The notes under the pieces are model-generated. The model ran no database searches. It was not told where the DNA came from and saw only the letters and a list, made by a program, of their open reading frames with translations. 64,000 bases of DNA. It comes from Shewanella carassii. Lineage in GTDB: Bacteria; Pseudomonadota; Gammaproteobacteria; Enterobacterales; Shewanellaceae. A program made the position numbers and the translations under genes. Shown piece by piece: positions 8,268-18,433 of the stretch. Within the stretch, counting starts at the first letter, position 1. Every line of letters starts with the position of its first letter. The stretch covers positions 1-64,000 of the forward strand of contig NZ_NGVS01000004.1 in assembly GCF_002777975.1 (NCBI RefSeq), given 5' to 3'.

Positions 8268-8909
8268 CTAACTCCCGATAAATAAAAGTGATTCTTTCAC
8301 GGCATCCTGCAGGTTAGCCTTAAGATCCGTTCCGGACGACTTGCGCGGCACAAAACTATGATCTCCGTCGGTAATAAAGCGTACTTTGGCCTGCTCGGGC
8401 AGCGCCCAGGAGGCCAACTGCTCGCGCTTGCCGAAGCTGTCGCGCTCGCCCTGCAAAATAAGCAGAGGCGAGGCACACTCCCACAAGGGCTCAAGTCTGG
8501 GCTCGGTTTTCTTCGGCGGCAAAAACGGATAACCAAGACAGATAACGCCGCTGGGGGTCATCGCCAGTTTATCATTGGCCGCCAAGATGGCCGCCATCCG
8601 CCCGCCCATGGATTTGCCCATCAAAAATAGTCGCTTGGGCGCAAACTCGGCAACCGCTGCTGCCAAGGTCTGCTCGAAGGACTGCAACAACACCGGAGCC
8701 CGGTCCGGCGGGCGCCGCTTGCCATCCTCGCCGCGCTTGACCATGTAAGGAAAGTTAAACCTCAGCACGCTCGGGCCGCTGGCGGCCAACAGCGCGGCAT
8801 AATCCGCCATAAAGTCGCTGTGCATATCGGCACCGGCGCCGTGGGCGAATAACACCAGAGTGTCACTGTCCTTACCTTTATCCAGCAGCCAGTTAGTATT
8901 CAAATTCAT
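8268..8909 (-). CDS. Alpha/beta-hydrolase (KANL3/Tex30-like)
   Basis: The 213-residue hydrolase has an oxyanion segment 'LFAHGAGADMHS', the nucleophile elbow 'GKSMGGRMA' (G-x-S-x-G), an acidic residue in 'LLILQGERDSFG' and a C-terminal His in 'FITDGDHSF'. That is a complete catalytic triad. The family acts on esters or similar bonds; the substrate cannot be told. ATG 8909 is preferred because it has the better spacing to an AGGG ribosome site; ATG 8912 is directly adjacent. It precedes the DUF423 gene in a two-gene operon. Confidence 0.85.
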   Translation of the reverse strand: MNLNTNWLLDKGKDSDTLVLFAHGAGADMHSDFMADYAALLAASGPSVLRFNFPYMVKRGEDGKRRPPDRAPVLLQSFEQTLAAAVAEFAPKRLFLMGKSMGGRMAAILAANDKLAMTPSGVICLGYPFLPPKKTEPRLEPLWECASPLLILQGERDSFGKREQLASWALPEQAKVRFITDGDHSFVPRKSSGTDLKANLQDAVKESLLFIGS

Positions 8910-9036
8910 CATCAGCCCTGTTCGAAGATACAATAATTTTCATGCTTGGATTCGAATAAACCACAATATTAAATACCGTACTTTCCTGACAAATCAATTT
9001 ATTAAAAAATAGCGTTAAAAAACGACCAAGCGGTAA

Positions 9037-9528
9037 TTATATATCTCTTACCCATACCGTTTTTACATGTTCTTTCAATAAATCAATCACACTTTGATGA
9101 ATAAACACCAAGCCAAAGTCCTCTTCCAGTTTAAATATTAACCTTTGTTCCACAGGAATATTTTCCAGTTTAGAAAAATCGAACTCTGTCGAATCAGTAT
9201 CTAACCAATTCAACTTACCAAATTGCTTTTCTTTATCCGTCAATCTGTACGTCTGCTGGATATAAGGCATTCGATAGTTGTCATATACCTCGAGTTGTTC
9301 ATCCGAAGGTTGACTTGGCGAATTGTCAACACGAGCATCCAGCCATTCAACACCATGCTGCACCAATGGCTCCAGTTTGGATGCTATATCACCAATAATG
9401 AACAGCTTTGGAGAAAAGGTCATTTCCAATAACAGATCCGGTGCTGCAGCACCTACTGGTGCAGGTGTTTGTTGGAATGGGAAAGTATCCATATTTTGTT
9501 TAGTGAGTATCGAGTATTCATCTTTCAC
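9037..9528 (-). CDS. Imm11/DUF1629-like putative immunity protein (second of pair)
   Basis: The 163-residue soluble acidic protein ends with 'QRLIFKLEEDFGLVFIHQSV', resembling the C-terminal 'h-IF-x-L...vfih' pattern of Imm11 (DUF1629) immunity proteins in polymorphic-toxin loci. It lies 6 bp after a second gene of similar type and is clearly AT-richer than its neighbours, so horizontal origin is likely. No toxin gene is adjacent, which makes it an orphan immunity candidate. The family call rests on pattern only. Confidence 0.5.
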   Translation of the reverse strand: MKDEYSILTKQNMDTFPFQQTPAPVGAAAPDLLLEMTFSPKLFIIGDIASKLEPLVQHGVEWLDARVDNSPSQPSDEQLEVYDNYRMPYIQQTYRLTDKEKQFGKLNWLDTDSTEFDFSKLENIPVEQRLIFKLEEDFGLVFIHQSVIDLLKEHVKTVWVRDI

Positions 9529-9534
9529 TTACTA

Positions 9535-10173
9535 TTATCTCCTTGGTGCTTCATCATCGACATCAAACTTAAAAGCGGTCAGTCCACAAGCTAACCCCTG
9601 TCGAGCGACAATATACAATTCATCATATATTTCTGAAGAAAAGAAAAAGCTGTTGGTGCCTTTAACCCTAAAAATATGCCTGCGGTTCATAGGGTAGGTT
9701 TCGAGTTTTTCCCGGTCCAGATATAATTTTTGAACTAGAACGGAATGAAACGACTCTCTCTCTTCAAGAGGCACATCATAACCATGTTCTTTGGGATCGT
9801 AATGTTCAACAAAAGATTCAATATTTGACTTTTCTTGATCCAATACATCCAACTCGTTATTTATCGCGATAATATATCGCTGCTGAGTCGACAGACCATC
9901 CATGCACTGTAATTTATTGGGTAAAAAAGCGACGCCATATGGGTCAAAGCTCATAAAAACGTCTGCTATAGGTTTGGTAACGCTTAAATCCCCTGAATTT
10001 GTGATATCGAAAACAGCTTCTGAATAACTGTCTTCATCCTCCCAAATAACCGCACTCAATGCGCTCACTGGAATGTAGTCCATGTCTTCGTACAGGTGCC
10101 CTCTGTTATCAGAGCAACTAAACATGGCATCACTCTCTTCAGTGTTTTCGTTTATATAAGCCAGTTCCATCAA
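9535..10173 (-). CDS. Imm11/DUF1629-like putative immunity protein (first of pair)
   Basis: The 212-residue soluble acidic protein ends with 'MNRRHIFRVKGTNSFFFSSE' followed by 'IYDELYIVARQGLACGLTAF'. This is the typical C-terminal layout of Imm11/DUF1629 immunity proteins. ATG 10173 or the Met one codon downstream both fit. It is the first gene of a two-gene AT-rich operon. Such pairs usually neutralise toxins delivered by rival cells; the cognate toxin is not in the window. Confidence 0.55.
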   Translation of the reverse strand: MMELAYINENTEESDAMFSCSDNRGHLYEDMDYIPVSALSAVIWEDEDSYSEAVFDITNSGDLSVTKPIADVFMSFDPYGVAFLPNKLQCMDGLSTQQRYIIAINNELDVLDQEKSNIESFVEHYDPKEHGYDVPLEERESFHSVLVQKLYLDREKLETYPMNRRHIFRVKGTNSFFFSSEIYDELYIVARQGLACGLTAFKFDVDDEAPRR

Positions 10174-10246
10174 AGTTCCCTATAAACTGCAAGCTTTCAC
10201 TTCTTTGTAGTGCCTTCCTGTATATGCAGAGAAACGTGTTACCGAC

Positions 10247-11158
10247 TTATCCCGGCAACAATTCACTACGTGACTCCTCGGCAAACATATCCAGCATCCA
10301 TTCGCGGAACGCGACAATTTTACCTAACTCGGCATGCTTTTGCTGGCACACCAGATAATAGGCATCTTTGCTGACCAGAACCTCCTGGAACGGACAGACC
10401 AAACGCCCGGCCTTGATGTCGGGGCGGGCGAGCACGCTGTAGCCCAGAGCTACCCCCTGGCCATGGGCCGCCGCCTGCAGTACCAGAGATGAGTGGCTGA
10501 ATATCGGCCCCTGGTTCACATTGACATCCGTTACGCCGCATTGGCGGAACCAGGCCTGCCAGTCATGACGGCTCATATCGTGCAGCAGGGTATGATATTT
10601 AAGATCGGCGGGCTTTTCCAATGGCTTGGGGCCGTTGAGCAGCATTGGCGAGCAGACGGGGATCAACACTTCGTTGCGCAGTTTGTCGGCCCTGAGCCCG
10701 GGCCAGTTACCCTGACCATAGTAAATTGCCACATCCACATCGTCTGACAGGGAACTGAAATCGGCATCCACCGCCTTGATCCGCACATCGATATCGGGAT
10801 TCTTCTCGCTGAATTTCGCCAGACGCGGCACCAGCCACTGAATGGCAAAGCTGGGCGACATGCTGACAGTCAAGGAACCCACGGCGCTACGGGCCAACAG
10901 CCTGTCGGTGGCATCCGACAGTTGAGTAAAAATATCCTTGATATCGAGGAAGTAGCTTTGCCCTTCTTCGGTCAGCAGCAGCGAGCGGTTCTTTCGGCGA
11001 AATAATTTTAATCCCAGAAAGTCTTCCAGCGCCTTGATCTGATGACTCACTGCGGCCTGGGTAACGAACAGTTCTTCGGCGGCGCGGGTAAAGCTCAAAT
11101 GCCTTGCTGCTGCCTCGAACGCCTTAACCGCATTCAGCGGAGGAAGTCGTTTTGACAT
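10247..11158 (-). CDS. LysR-family regulator, GcvA type
   Basis: The 303-residue protein has an N-terminal winged helix-turn-helix (about residues 6-65, 'LNAVKAFEAAARHLSFTRAA') and a periplasmic-binding-protein-like effector domain. The opening 'RLPPLNAVKAFEAAARHLSF' is typical of the GcvA subgroup, which includes the glycine-cleavage activator and AmpR. No gcvTHP genes are nearby, so the target is unknown. It is a single gene on the minus strand, and the small exported-protein gene diverges from it. Confidence 0.85.
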   Translation of the reverse strand: MSKRLPPLNAVKAFEAAARHLSFTRAAEELFVTQAAVSHQIKALEDFLGLKLFRRKNRSLLLTEEGQSYFLDIKDIFTQLSDATDRLLARSAVGSLTVSMSPSFAIQWLVPRLAKFSEKNPDIDVRIKAVDADFSSLSDDVDVAIYYGQGNWPGLRADKLRNEVLIPVCSPMLLNGPKPLEKPADLKYHTLLHDMSRHDWQAWFRQCGVTDVNVNQGPIFSHSSLVLQAAAHGQGVALGYSVLARPDIKAGRLVCPFQEVLVSKDAYYLVCQQKHAELGKIVAFREWMLDMFAEESRSELLPG

Positions 11159-11342
11159 AGTGATCCACTTCTCATTTTTTAATTAGTTTTTCTAATCCAG
11201 ATTGTTACATTTTATCGTTTGTTAAAGCCAGCGATTTTGATTAAATTTCACGCCGAAAGTTGAATATTCAGACAATCTCTGAGCAGTCGAAGGGAAGGTC
11301 TGACACTGGCACTCAGTGCCCGTTCTCACCCGGAGGCATCCC

Positions 11343-11621
11343 ATGTTGAACTTTAAATCCGCTTTTGTGCTCCTGCTGCTCGGCATGAGTAGCAGCGCAG
11401 TAGCCGCGGAGAGCCTTTCTGCGCCAACGCAAGCTCGCCCTCTACCAAGAGTTGCTGTCGAAGCACCAGCTGTGCAGATAGACTTTAAACTGCTTGAGCA
11501 AGAGCTGAGCCGTAACATTGCCGCCAACAGCGAAGAGCTCAGAACCCAGGCGTTGGACGAGCCGACACTGCTGTTGGCAGAAGATGCTGCAGCCAGCAAG
11601 TTAGAGGCTCAGCTTAACTGA
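11343..11621 (+). CDS. Small exported protein of unknown function
   Basis: The 92-residue product has a clear Sec signal peptide: 'LNFKSAFVLLLLGMSSSAVA' with probable cleavage after AVA. The mature part is about 65 residues, Ala/Leu/Glu-rich and probably helical. ATG 11343 is chosen because CGGAGGCATCCC precedes it; an ATG 27 bp upstream is less likely. A strong terminator follows. I do not recognise a family; it is probably periplasmic. Confidence 0.65.
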   Translation: MLNFKSAFVLLLLGMSSSAVAAESLSAPTQARPLPRVAVEAPAVQIDFKLLEQELSRNIAANSEELRTQALDEPTLLLAEDAAASKLEAQLN

Positions 11622-11652
11622 GCCCCAAAGGATTTCGCTGAACGTCAGCAGC

Positions 11653-11685
11653 AAAAAGCCGCATCGAAAGATGCGGCTTTTTGTT
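11653..11685. terminator. Bidirectional intrinsic terminator
   Basis: AAAAAGCCGCATC, a GAAA loop and GATGCGGCTTTTT form a stem with A and T tracts on both sides. It serves the small exported-protein gene and the convergent thiI. Confidence 0.9.
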
Positions 11686-11687
11686 TA

Positions 11688-13142
11688 TCAGGGGCGATAA
11701 ACCTTGACGTTACCGTGCCCTTGCTCCTGAAGGTAGAGTGCCTGTAGTTTACTCATGACGCCCCGTTCACAGTAGAGCAAATAGGTCTTACTGCTATCAA
11801 GCTCTGCAAAGGCACTGGCCAGCTTGAAGAACGGGATATGAACTATCTCGGCGCCCTCAAGTTGCAGCGGCTTGCTCTCTTCCTCTTCCGGCGCCCTGAT
11901 ATCCAGCACCACTTCGCCTTGGCCGACACTGGCGACGGTTTCGGTTTCCGTTACTTTAGTATCCATGTCGGTTGCTATCTCCCGAATATCCATAACCACG
12001 GCATCGGCAATAATCCGGTCCAGCAGATCTTCGGAAAACTTGGTTTCCTCGGCCTCAACCTTGGACAACACTGCCTTGACTGTGGGTTTTTGTGAAATCA
12101 CACCGCAGTATTCAGGCATAGACTTGGCAAAGTCTTCTGTACCTATCTTGCGGCTCTCGTTGATGATGTCCTGCTTGTCCATGGTGATCAAAGGTCTGAG
12201 GATCAGGGTATCGACACAACGGTCAATCACATTGAGGTTGGTCAGGGTTTGGCTGGATACTTGCCCCAAGCTCTCGCCTGTGACCAGCGCCTGAATTCCC
12301 ATACGCTCTGCCACTCTGGCGGCGGCGCGCATCATCATCCGCTTGAGTATGACACCCATCAAGCCGTTGTCTATGCGCTCGAGAATTTCGGCCACTACGG
12401 GCTCAAAAGGAACGGTCACAAACTTAACTTTATGCGACTCGCCATAGGTCTTCCACAAATGGTGTGCCACCTGCTTAACCCCGATTTCGTGCTGGGCACC
12501 GCCCAGGTTGAAGAAGCAGTAGTGGGTACGGGAACCCTTCTTGATAAATTGGAAACTGGACACCCCGGAGTCAAAACCGCCGGAGATCAGGGACAGCACA
12601 TCTTCCTGAGTGGCAATCGGGAACCCACCAAGGCCAGGGATCTTTCTCTCTACCAGGTAGAGCTTATCGTTGTTGATCTCCAAATGAATAGTCATATCCG
12701 GGTTTTTGAGGCGCACACCTGCCGCTTCGGTAAACTGGTTAAGGCCACCACCTACGTAACGCTCAACATCCTGCGAACTGAAGTCGTGCTTGCCACTGCG
12801 CTTGGCGCGGACACAGAAGGTCTTACCCGCCAGTTCATCGGCATACACCTTGAGTGCCTGTTGGTAGATATCATCAACGGTTTCAAAACTGTATTCATTG
12901 ACCTGACTGATGGTGGATATTCCGGGAATACAGGCCAAACGTTCGGCAAAAACTTGTTTTAGATGGGGTTTGTCTTTGGGAACCTGCACCATAATCCGAT
13001 CCCACTGGCGGGTAACGGCAGCGTCTTCATCCACTTTCTTGAGCACATTGCGGATATTGGACTCGAGCATCTTGGTAAAACGCATTCTTACCGGTTTGCT
13101 CTTCATCATGATTTCTGGATACAGCTTTACGATAAACTTCAT
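11688..13142 (-). CDS. thiI: tRNA 4-thiouridine synthetase / thiamine sulfurtransferase ThiI
   Basis: ThiI makes 4-thiouridine at position 8 of tRNA and passes sulfur to ThiS for thiazole synthesis. The 484-residue protein has a ferredoxin-like + THUMP region, the PP-loop ATP site '[14 protein letters not shown]', and a C-terminal rhodanese domain with the persulfide Cys in '[14 protein letters not shown]'. So it is the full-length gammaproteobacterial type. The start [10 protein letters not shown] at 13142 agrees with the E. coli protein (482 residues); upstream in-frame codons are ignored. It is a single gene. Confidence 0.94.
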   Translation of the reverse strand: MKFIVKLYPEIMMKSKPVRMRFTKMLESNIRNVLKKVDEDAAVTRQWDRIMVQVPKDKPHLKQVFAERLACIPGISTISQVNEYSFETVDDIYQQALKVYADELAGKTFCVRAKRSGKHDFSSQDVERYVGGGLNQFTEAAGVRLKNPDMTIHLEINNDKLYLVERKIPGLGGFPIATQEDVLSLISGGFDSGVSSFQFIKKGSRTHYCFFNLGGAQHEIGVKQVAHHLWKTYGESHKVKFVTVPFEPVVAEILERIDNGLMGVILKRMMMRAAARVAERMGIQALVTGESLGQVSSQTLTNLNVIDRCVDTLILRPLITMDKQDIINESRKIGTEDFAKSMPEYCGVISQKPTVKAVLSKVEAEETKFSEDLLDRIIADAVVMDIREIATDMDTKVTETETVASVGQGEVVLDIRAPEEEESKPLQLEGAEIVHIPFFKLASAFAELDSSKTYLLYCERGVMSKLQALYLQEQGHGNVKVYRP

Positions 13143-13253
13143 GGGGATCCCGAGGAAAAAAATTTCAAACAGCAATCGTGGGATTATAACAAAGACCCGC
13201 TAACTGGCACAGAGATTTGCCACTCCAAAGCCGAGTCCAGCTTACAGAAGCAT

Positions 13254-13284
13254 AAAAAAAGCAGCCGTTTTCAGGCTGCTTTTT
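13254..13284 (-). terminator. Intrinsic terminator of pomAB
   Basis: GCAGCC and GGCTGC pair around a short loop; on the minus strand the stem is followed by seven T. It is 15 bp beyond the pomB stop codon. Confidence 0.9.
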
Positions 13285-13298
13285 CTATACCAAAGTCA

Positions 13299-14237
13299 TT
13301 AAAGATTGGGATCGACTTCAATCTCGTCAGACTCTTTGGGCTTGCCCTGCTCGATAGCGATCTCCACCCTGCGGTTACGGGCGCGATTCTCAGGCGAATT
13401 ATTGGGCACCAGAGGCTCAGTCGAGGCCATGCCTACCACTTTCATTCTGCTGGCATCGAAACCGGGCACTTTAATCAATTCATGCGCCACGGCCACCGCT
13501 CGCTGGCTGGACAGGTCCCAATTGGAGCTGTAAAGCTCATTACTTATCGTCATATCATCGGTATGTCCGGAGACTGTAATGATCCCGGGCACATCCTTGA
13601 GTAGCTCGCCCACCGCCTGCACTACCGGTTTGAATCTGGGCTGCAGGAAACCCGAACCTGAGGCAAAGGCGCCCTTCTCCCGAATACGGATGATAATCTG
13701 CTGTCCCAGAGACTCGATTTCAATAGCGCCGTCCACTATCTCTTTATTGAGCGCCTCGGCCATCTTCTTGACCTGCTCGTTAATCTGCTCCTGAGCCGCT
13801 TGCTGCGCCTGGGTCTTCTGATCCTCGGCCTGCTCCTGCGCCGTAGCTGAAGCCTCGCCGCCCCGTTGTTCGCCCCTTTGCTGCTGCACGCCGCCGGCGC
13901 TATCGTCATCCCCTTCCTGATACTCAAGGATCTGCTGGGTCATCTCATTGGTTTGCTGGTTGATGATCTCAATCGGAGTGGGGTCCGGGCGTCCGGGACG
14001 AAACTCCAGTGCAATCACAGAGGTACCTTTGGGAATATCTTTCACTTCGACCTTGTTCTGCACCCCGAAGGCGTATTTCATCGAGCCGGCTATCTGTTTG
14101 AACTTCATTACGTCCATTTCAGAAAAAGCCAGCAGCAACACGAAGAAACACATCAACAATGACATCAGATCGGCAAAAGTCGCCAACCACAGTGGTGCGC
14201 CGGGTGGCGGACAATCACACTTTGGCTTTTTGGCCAT
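13299..14237 (-). CDS. pomB: Flagellar stator protein PomB (MotB family)
   Basis: This is the peptidoglycan-anchoring half of the Na+-driven flagellar stator. The 312-residue protein has one N-terminal membrane helix ('DLMSLLMCFFVLLLAFSEMD') with the ion-binding Asp at residue 23, a long Q/E-rich linker (about 130-170), and an OmpA-like domain with 'VSGHTDDM' and 'NWDLSSQRA'. The Cys-rich start 'KKPKCDCPPPG' and the 'AFSEMD' segment fit the PomB rather than the MotB type. pomA lies 4 bp upstream. Confidence 0.92.
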   Translation of the reverse strand: MAKKPKCDCPPPGAPLWLATFADLMSLLMCFFVLLLAFSEMDVMKFKQIAGSMKYAFGVQNKVEVKDIPKGTSVIALEFRPGRPDPTPIEIINQQTNEMTQQILEYQEGDDDSAGGVQQQRGEQRGGEASATAQEQAEDQKTQAQQAAQEQINEQVKKMAEALNKEIVDGAIEIESLGQQIIIRIREKGAFASGSGFLQPRFKPVVQAVGELLKDVPGIITVSGHTDDMTISNELYSSNWDLSSQRAVAVAHELIKVPGFDASRMKVVGMASTEPLVPNNSPENRARNRRVEIAIEQGKPKESDEIEVDPNL

Positions 14238-14241
14238 AGTG

Positions 14242-15009
14242 CTACTCCCCGTCCGTTGTATCTATCTTACGCTGCTTCTCAGACAGGTAATTCTTGAGGA
14301 AGCCCTCAATCACTCTAGGATTCTGACCATCCTGAATCGCCAGTACCGCGTCCATTATCAGGTTGCGGTTGAGCATCTCTTCATTCATCCGCAGCGCCAA
14401 CTTATCAGCAATAGGGATCGCCACCATGTTAGCGAGTATCGCCCCATACAAGGTGGTCAACAAGGCCACCGCCATCGCCGGACCGATAGACTTGGGGTCA
14501 TCCATGTTGGACAGCATGGCCACCAAACCTATCAGGGTACCTATCATCCCCATGGCCGGCGCCACATCACCAAAAGCCCGGAAAATACTGATCCCCGCCT
14601 TATGGCGCTCTTCGGTCAGTTGAATATCTTTCTCCAGCGCCTCACGCACCACATCGCCATCGTGACCGTCCACCAGCATGTCGACCGCTTTTTGCATAAA
14701 ACTATTGGAAATTTGCGCCTCTTCCAGCGCCAGAAAGCCCCCCTTCCGGGCGGCATCAGCCATGGTGACCGACTGCTCAATCAACTCTTCGGGCTTGTCC
14801 AATTTGAACATGAACGCCTTGACAGCAATCTTAACCGCACCCAAAAACTGTTTGAGGTTGAACTTCATCATCACCACAAACAATGAGCCCACGAACACAA
14901 TAAGTACTGATGGCACGTCAATAAAAATAGCAATGCCGCCACTACTGACCATTGCCATGATAATAAAAGCAAACGCTCCTATCAGTCCTATAAGGGTTGC
15001 TAAATCCAC
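14242..15009 (-). CDS. pomA: Flagellar stator protein PomA (MotA family)
   Basis: This is the torque-generating half of the Na+ stator, with four membrane helices and a cytoplasmic loop containing charged residues that contact FliG. The 255-residue protein starts 'DLATLIGLIGAFAFIIMAM' and has the conserved 'DVAPAMGMIGTLIGLVAML' block around the third helix. The start is GTG, with GAGGAG five bases upstream. It is followed after 4 bp by pomB. A separate H+-type motAB pair may exist elsewhere but is not seen here. Confidence 0.92.
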   Translation of the reverse strand: MDLATLIGLIGAFAFIIMAMVSSGGIAIFIDVPSVLIVFVGSLFVVMMKFNLKQFLGAVKIAVKAFMFKLDKPEELIEQSVTMADAARKGGFLALEEAQISNSFMQKAVDMLVDGHDGDVVREALEKDIQLTEERHKAGISIFRAFGDVAPAMGMIGTLIGLVAMLSNMDDPKSIGPAMAVALLTTLYGAILANMVAIPIADKLALRMNEEMLNRNLIMDAVLAIQDGQNPRVIEGFLKNYLSEKQRKIDTTDGE

Positions 15010-15404
15010 AGTGGCTCCTCACCTCTCAAGCAGACCCGACACAGTGTGGCCGGGATCTCTACTCCATACAAGCCGATCCGTCCCAAAGGGTGATATAGGA
15101 TCTTGGCTATTCGCAGGAGATGAATATGATTATTTTCAACAGTTTCTATTTTGAGTTATCGGACAGGGCTTAGGCAAGTTTAGGAAGATTTTAATTTTTC
15201 CCCAAAAAAAGCAGCAACAAAGCGTGCTATTGAGCAAATAACGGGCGCTTCAATTTGACCCTCATCGCGCCCTGATATACCTTGTGTCACGCTGAGTACA
15301 ATGCCAAGACACCTGCTGCCAAGCGCCTCTTTTTTGAACTCCCGCACCATGAAAATCAGGTCGCAGGAAAGGACCGGCAATCAAGGTGCACCAAGGAAAC
15401 CAAT
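15010..15404. other. Intergenic region between pomA and xseB
   Basis: Divergent promoter region with no gene. TTGACC at 15255-15260 and TATACC at 15276-15281 could be an xseB promoter, but the 15-bp spacing is short. Nothing else stands out. Confidence 0.4.
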
Positions 15405-15644
15405 GTGGCTAAAAAACCCGAAAATCTGAGTTTTGAAGAATCACTCAACGAGCTGGAACGCATAGTTGCCGAGCTGGAACGCGGTGAAGTGTCGCTGGAC
15501 GATGCACTCAAACAGTTCGAACGCGGTATAGGCCTGGTGCGCAGCAGCCAGGCTAAACTCGAACAAGCGCAACAAAAAGTTGCCATTCTATTGGCCCAAG
15601 ATCCGCAGGCGCCATTAAGTCCATTTGATGTTGAGGGTGAGTAA
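15405..15644 (+). CDS. xseB: Exodeoxyribonuclease VII small subunit XseB
   Basis: XseB is the small subunit of exonuclease VII, which degrades single-stranded DNA with XseA. The 79-residue protein shows the family core 'SFEESLNELERIVAELERGE' and 'DDALKQFERGIGL'. The start is GTG 15405 (VAKKPENLSF), preceded by AAGGAAACCAAT; the frame is open further upstream but that part looks non-coding. It is the first gene of xseB-ispA-dxs, the usual gammaproteobacterial order, and its stop directly abuts the ispA start. Confidence 0.93.
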   Translation: MAKKPENLSFEESLNELERIVAELERGEVSLDDALKQFERGIGLVRSSQAKLEQAQQKVAILLAQDPQAPLSPFDVEGE

Positions 15645-16526
15645 GTGTTAACCCAAGCTATCTCTCACTACCAACAAAGAGTCAACCAACATATCAATGC
15701 CGTTTTGGATGCCTTGGATGATACAGACACCAGGCTCAAGGCAGCTATGCGACATGGAGCCCTGCTGGGCGGTAAACGTATTCGACCGTTTTTGGTCTAC
15801 TCCGTAGGTGAAATGCTCGGTGTTCCGCTGAAACGTCTCGACAACTGCGCCGCGGCGATTGAGTGTATCCATGCTTACTCGCTGATCCATGACGATCTGC
15901 CAGCCATGGATGACGATGCCCTGCGCCGTGGTCAACCGACTGTACATATCGCCTTTGACGAGGCCACCGCCATTTTGGCCGGTGATGCCTTGCAAACCTT
16001 GGCCTTTGAGCTTATCAGCAACGACATTGAAGGTCTCAGTGACCGCCAACACTTGCGCTTGGTACAAGCGCTGGCCAAGGCCTCCGGCTACCAAGGAATG
16101 TGCGGTGGTCAGGCGCAAGATCTCAATGCCACAGACAAAGAGATCTCGCTTGAGCAGCTCACCGCCCTGCACAGATTAAAGACGGGAGCCCTGATCCGCT
16201 GCGCCGTCGAGTTTGCGGTCATTGCCGCCGATATCGATGATAATGAAAGGTTGGCACTGCTGGAATATGCCGATGCCATAGGTCTGGCATTCCAAGTACA
16301 GGATGACATTCTCGATATCATAGGCAGCACGGAAGAGCTGGGTAAGCCCCAGGGGTCGGATCTCGATGCCAATAAGAGTACTTACCCACGATTATTAGGG
16401 CTCGATGGCGCTAAGGCCACAGCCCAAAAACTGCTGGAAGATGCACTATCAGCGCTGGCCAAATTGCCATACAATAGCCAGTTAATTGCCGAATTCGCCC
16501 GCTATATCGTTGAGCGAAGAGTATAA
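15645..16526 (+). CDS. ispA: Farnesyl diphosphate synthase IspA
   Basis: IspA condenses DMAPP with two IPP to farnesyl diphosphate for undecaprenyl phosphate, quinones and heme O. The 293-residue protein has the first aspartate-rich motif in 'YSLIHDDLPAMDDDALRRG' and the second in 'AFQVQDDILDIIG'. 'GGKRIRPFLVY' is the usual N-terminal block. The start is GTG 15645, immediately after the xseB stop, so translation is coupled. It is followed 21 bp later by dxs, so two isoprenoid steps are co-expressed. Confidence 0.94.
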   Translation: MLTQAISHYQQRVNQHINAVLDALDDTDTRLKAAMRHGALLGGKRIRPFLVYSVGEMLGVPLKRLDNCAAAIECIHAYSLIHDDLPAMDDDALRRGQPTVHIAFDEATAILAGDALQTLAFELISNDIEGLSDRQHLRLVQALAKASGYQGMCGGQAQDLNATDKEISLEQLTALHRLKTGALIRCAVEFAVIAADIDDNERLALLEYADAIGLAFQVQDDILDIIGSTEELGKPQGSDLDANKSTYPRLLGLDGAKATAQKLLEDALSALAKLPYNSQLIAEFARYIVERRV

Positions 16527-16547
16527 AAAGAGACAAAGTATCTCGTT

Positions 16548-18413
16548 ATGAGTCTGGATATCACTCAATTTCCTGTGCTGGCACAGGCCAATACCCCGGA
16601 AGAGTTGCGTCAACTTCCACAGAGTCTGCTTCCTCAGTTGGCCGACGAACTCAGGGCGTTTTTATTAAAATCTGTGGGCATGTCTAGCGGTCACTTTGCA
16701 TCCGGCTTAGGCACGGTCGAACTGACCGTGGCGCTACATTATGTCTATAACACCCCGTTTGACCGCCTGGTCTGGGATGTGGGTCATCAAGCCTACCCGC
16801 ATAAGATCCTAACCGGTCGTCGCGAACGAATGCCTTCCATCCGCCAAAAAGGCGGCCTGCATCCCTTTCCCTGGCGGGAAGAGAGTGAATACGACACCTT
16901 CAGTGTCGGCCACTCCGGCACCTCGATTTCCGCCGCACTGGCTATGGCGGTCGCCGCCGATAAAGAACAAGCCGGCCGTAAAGTGGTGGCCGTGATAGGC
17001 GATGGCGCCATGACGGGCGGCATGGTGTTTGAAGCCATGAACCACGCTGGCGATCTGCACAAAGACATGCTGATGGTGCTCAACGACAACGAGATGTCCA
17101 TCTCGGAAAACGTCGGCGCCCTCAACAACCACCTGGCACAACTGATGTCCGGCCGCTTCTACACCACGATACGTGAAGGCGGCAAGAAGGTACTCAAGGG
17201 CATGCCCGTCATCAAAGAGATGGCGCGCCGCACCGAGGAACACCTTAAAGGCATGGTGGTGCCGGGAACTCTGTTTGAAGAGCTGGGATTCAACTACATA
17301 GGCCCTATCGATGGCCATGATGTGGATGCTCTGGTGGAAACCCTGCGTAACATGCGCAGCCTTAAGGGGCCACAAGTGCTGCATATCATGACCAAGAAAG
17401 GCAAAGGTTATGAGCCAGCGGAGAAAGATCCCATCGGCTGGCATGCGGTGCCCAAGTTTGACCCTTCGCAGTTTTGCAAACCGGCCACCAAGCCGGGGAA
17501 ACCCAGTTTTTCCCAAGTGTTTGGCAAATGGCTGTGCGACATCGCCGCCAAGGATGACAAGGTACTGGGGATCACCCCGGCCATGCGCGAAGGCTCTGGC
17601 ATGGTGGAGTTCTCCCAAAGATTCCCCGAACAATACTTCGATGCCGCCATCGCCGAGCAACATGCAGTCACCTTAGGCGCTGGCTTTGCCTGTGAAGGCT
17701 ATAAGCCGGTCGTGGCCATTTACTCCACCTTCCTGCAGCGCGGCTATGATCAGTTGATCCACGATGTGGCATTGCAGCGCCTGCCAGTACTGTTTGCCAT
17801 TGACCGCGGCGGCATTGTGGGCGCCGATGGCCCTACCCATCAGGGCGCCTTCGATCTCAGCTACCTGCGCTGCGTACCCAACATGGTGATAATGGCGCCA
17901 TCCGATGAAAACGAGTGTCGGCAGATGCTTTACACCGGCTACTGCTACGATAAGGGCCCAAGCGCAGTGCGCTACCCTCGCGGCAGTGCGACCGGCGCCG
18001 AGCAGGTTGAAGAGATGACGGCGATGGCGATAGGTAAAGGCCTTGTCAGACGTCAAGGCAAACAGATAGCCATTCTCAACTTCGGCACTACCCTAGCTGC
18101 CAGCCTGGAAGCTGCCGAAAGCCTGGATGCCACAGTTGCCGATATGCGCTTTGTTAAACCCTTGGATGAAGATTTGATCAAGGAACTGGCCGCCAATCAT
18201 GACTTGCTGGTAACAGTGGAAGAAAACGCCATCATGGGCGGTGCGGGCAGTGGCGTGCTCGAGTATCTGGCCAGCCAGGGGATCTGTAAGCCTGTGCTGC
18301 AAATTGGTCTGCCGGATGAATTTATCAAACACGGCTCACCGGAAGAGATACTGACTGAGCTCAAGCTGGATGCCAGTGGTATTCTCGAGCAGATCCAAAA
18401 CCGTCTCGCATAG
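16548..18413 (+). CDS. dxs: 1-deoxy-D-xylulose-5-phosphate synthase Dxs
   Basis: Dxs catalyses the first step of the MEP pathway: pyruvate + glyceraldehyde 3-phosphate to DXP with thiamine diphosphate. The 621-residue transketolase-like protein has the TPP/Mg motif '[19 protein letters not shown]', the central domain with '[18 protein letters not shown]' (the conserved Glu that activates TPP) and a C-terminal domain with '[16 protein letters not shown]'. Length matches E. coli Dxs (620). It is the last gene of xseB-ispA-dxs and has a terminator 20 bp after the stop. Confidence 0.96.
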   Translation: MSLDITQFPVLAQANTPEELRQLPQSLLPQLADELRAFLLKSVGMSSGHFASGLGTVELTVALHYVYNTPFDRLVWDVGHQAYPHKILTGRRERMPSIRQKGGLHPFPWREESEYDTFSVGHSGTSISAALAMAVAADKEQAGRKVVAVIGDGAMTGGMVFEAMNHAGDLHKDMLMVLNDNEMSISENVGALNNHLAQLMSGRFYTTIREGGKKVLKGMPVIKEMARRTEEHLKGMVVPGTLFEELGFNYIGPIDGHDVDALVETLRNMRSLKGPQVLHIMTKKGKGYEPAEKDPIGWHAVPKFDPSQFCKPATKPGKPSFSQVFGKWLCDIAAKDDKVLGITPAMREGSGMVEFSQRFPEQYFDAAIAEQHAVTLGAGFACEGYKPVVAIYSTFLQRGYDQLIHDVALQRLPVLFAIDRGGIVGADGPTHQGAFDLSYLRCVPNMVIMAPSDENECRQMLYTGYCYDKGPSAVRYPRGSATGAEQVEEMTAMAIGKGLVRRQGKQIAILNFGTTLAASLEAAESLDATVADMRFVKPLDEDLIKELAANHDLLVTVEENAIMGGAGSGVLEYLASQGICKPVLQIGLPDEFIKHGSPEEILTELKLDASGILEQIQNRLA

Positions 18414-18433
18414 GGTAAGCATCCGCTATCATT

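Noticed and set aside
16809..17663. Long minus-strand open frame inside dxs (284 codons)
   Set aside because: It is a His-rich antisense shadow of a highly conserved gene, without any domain or ribosome site.
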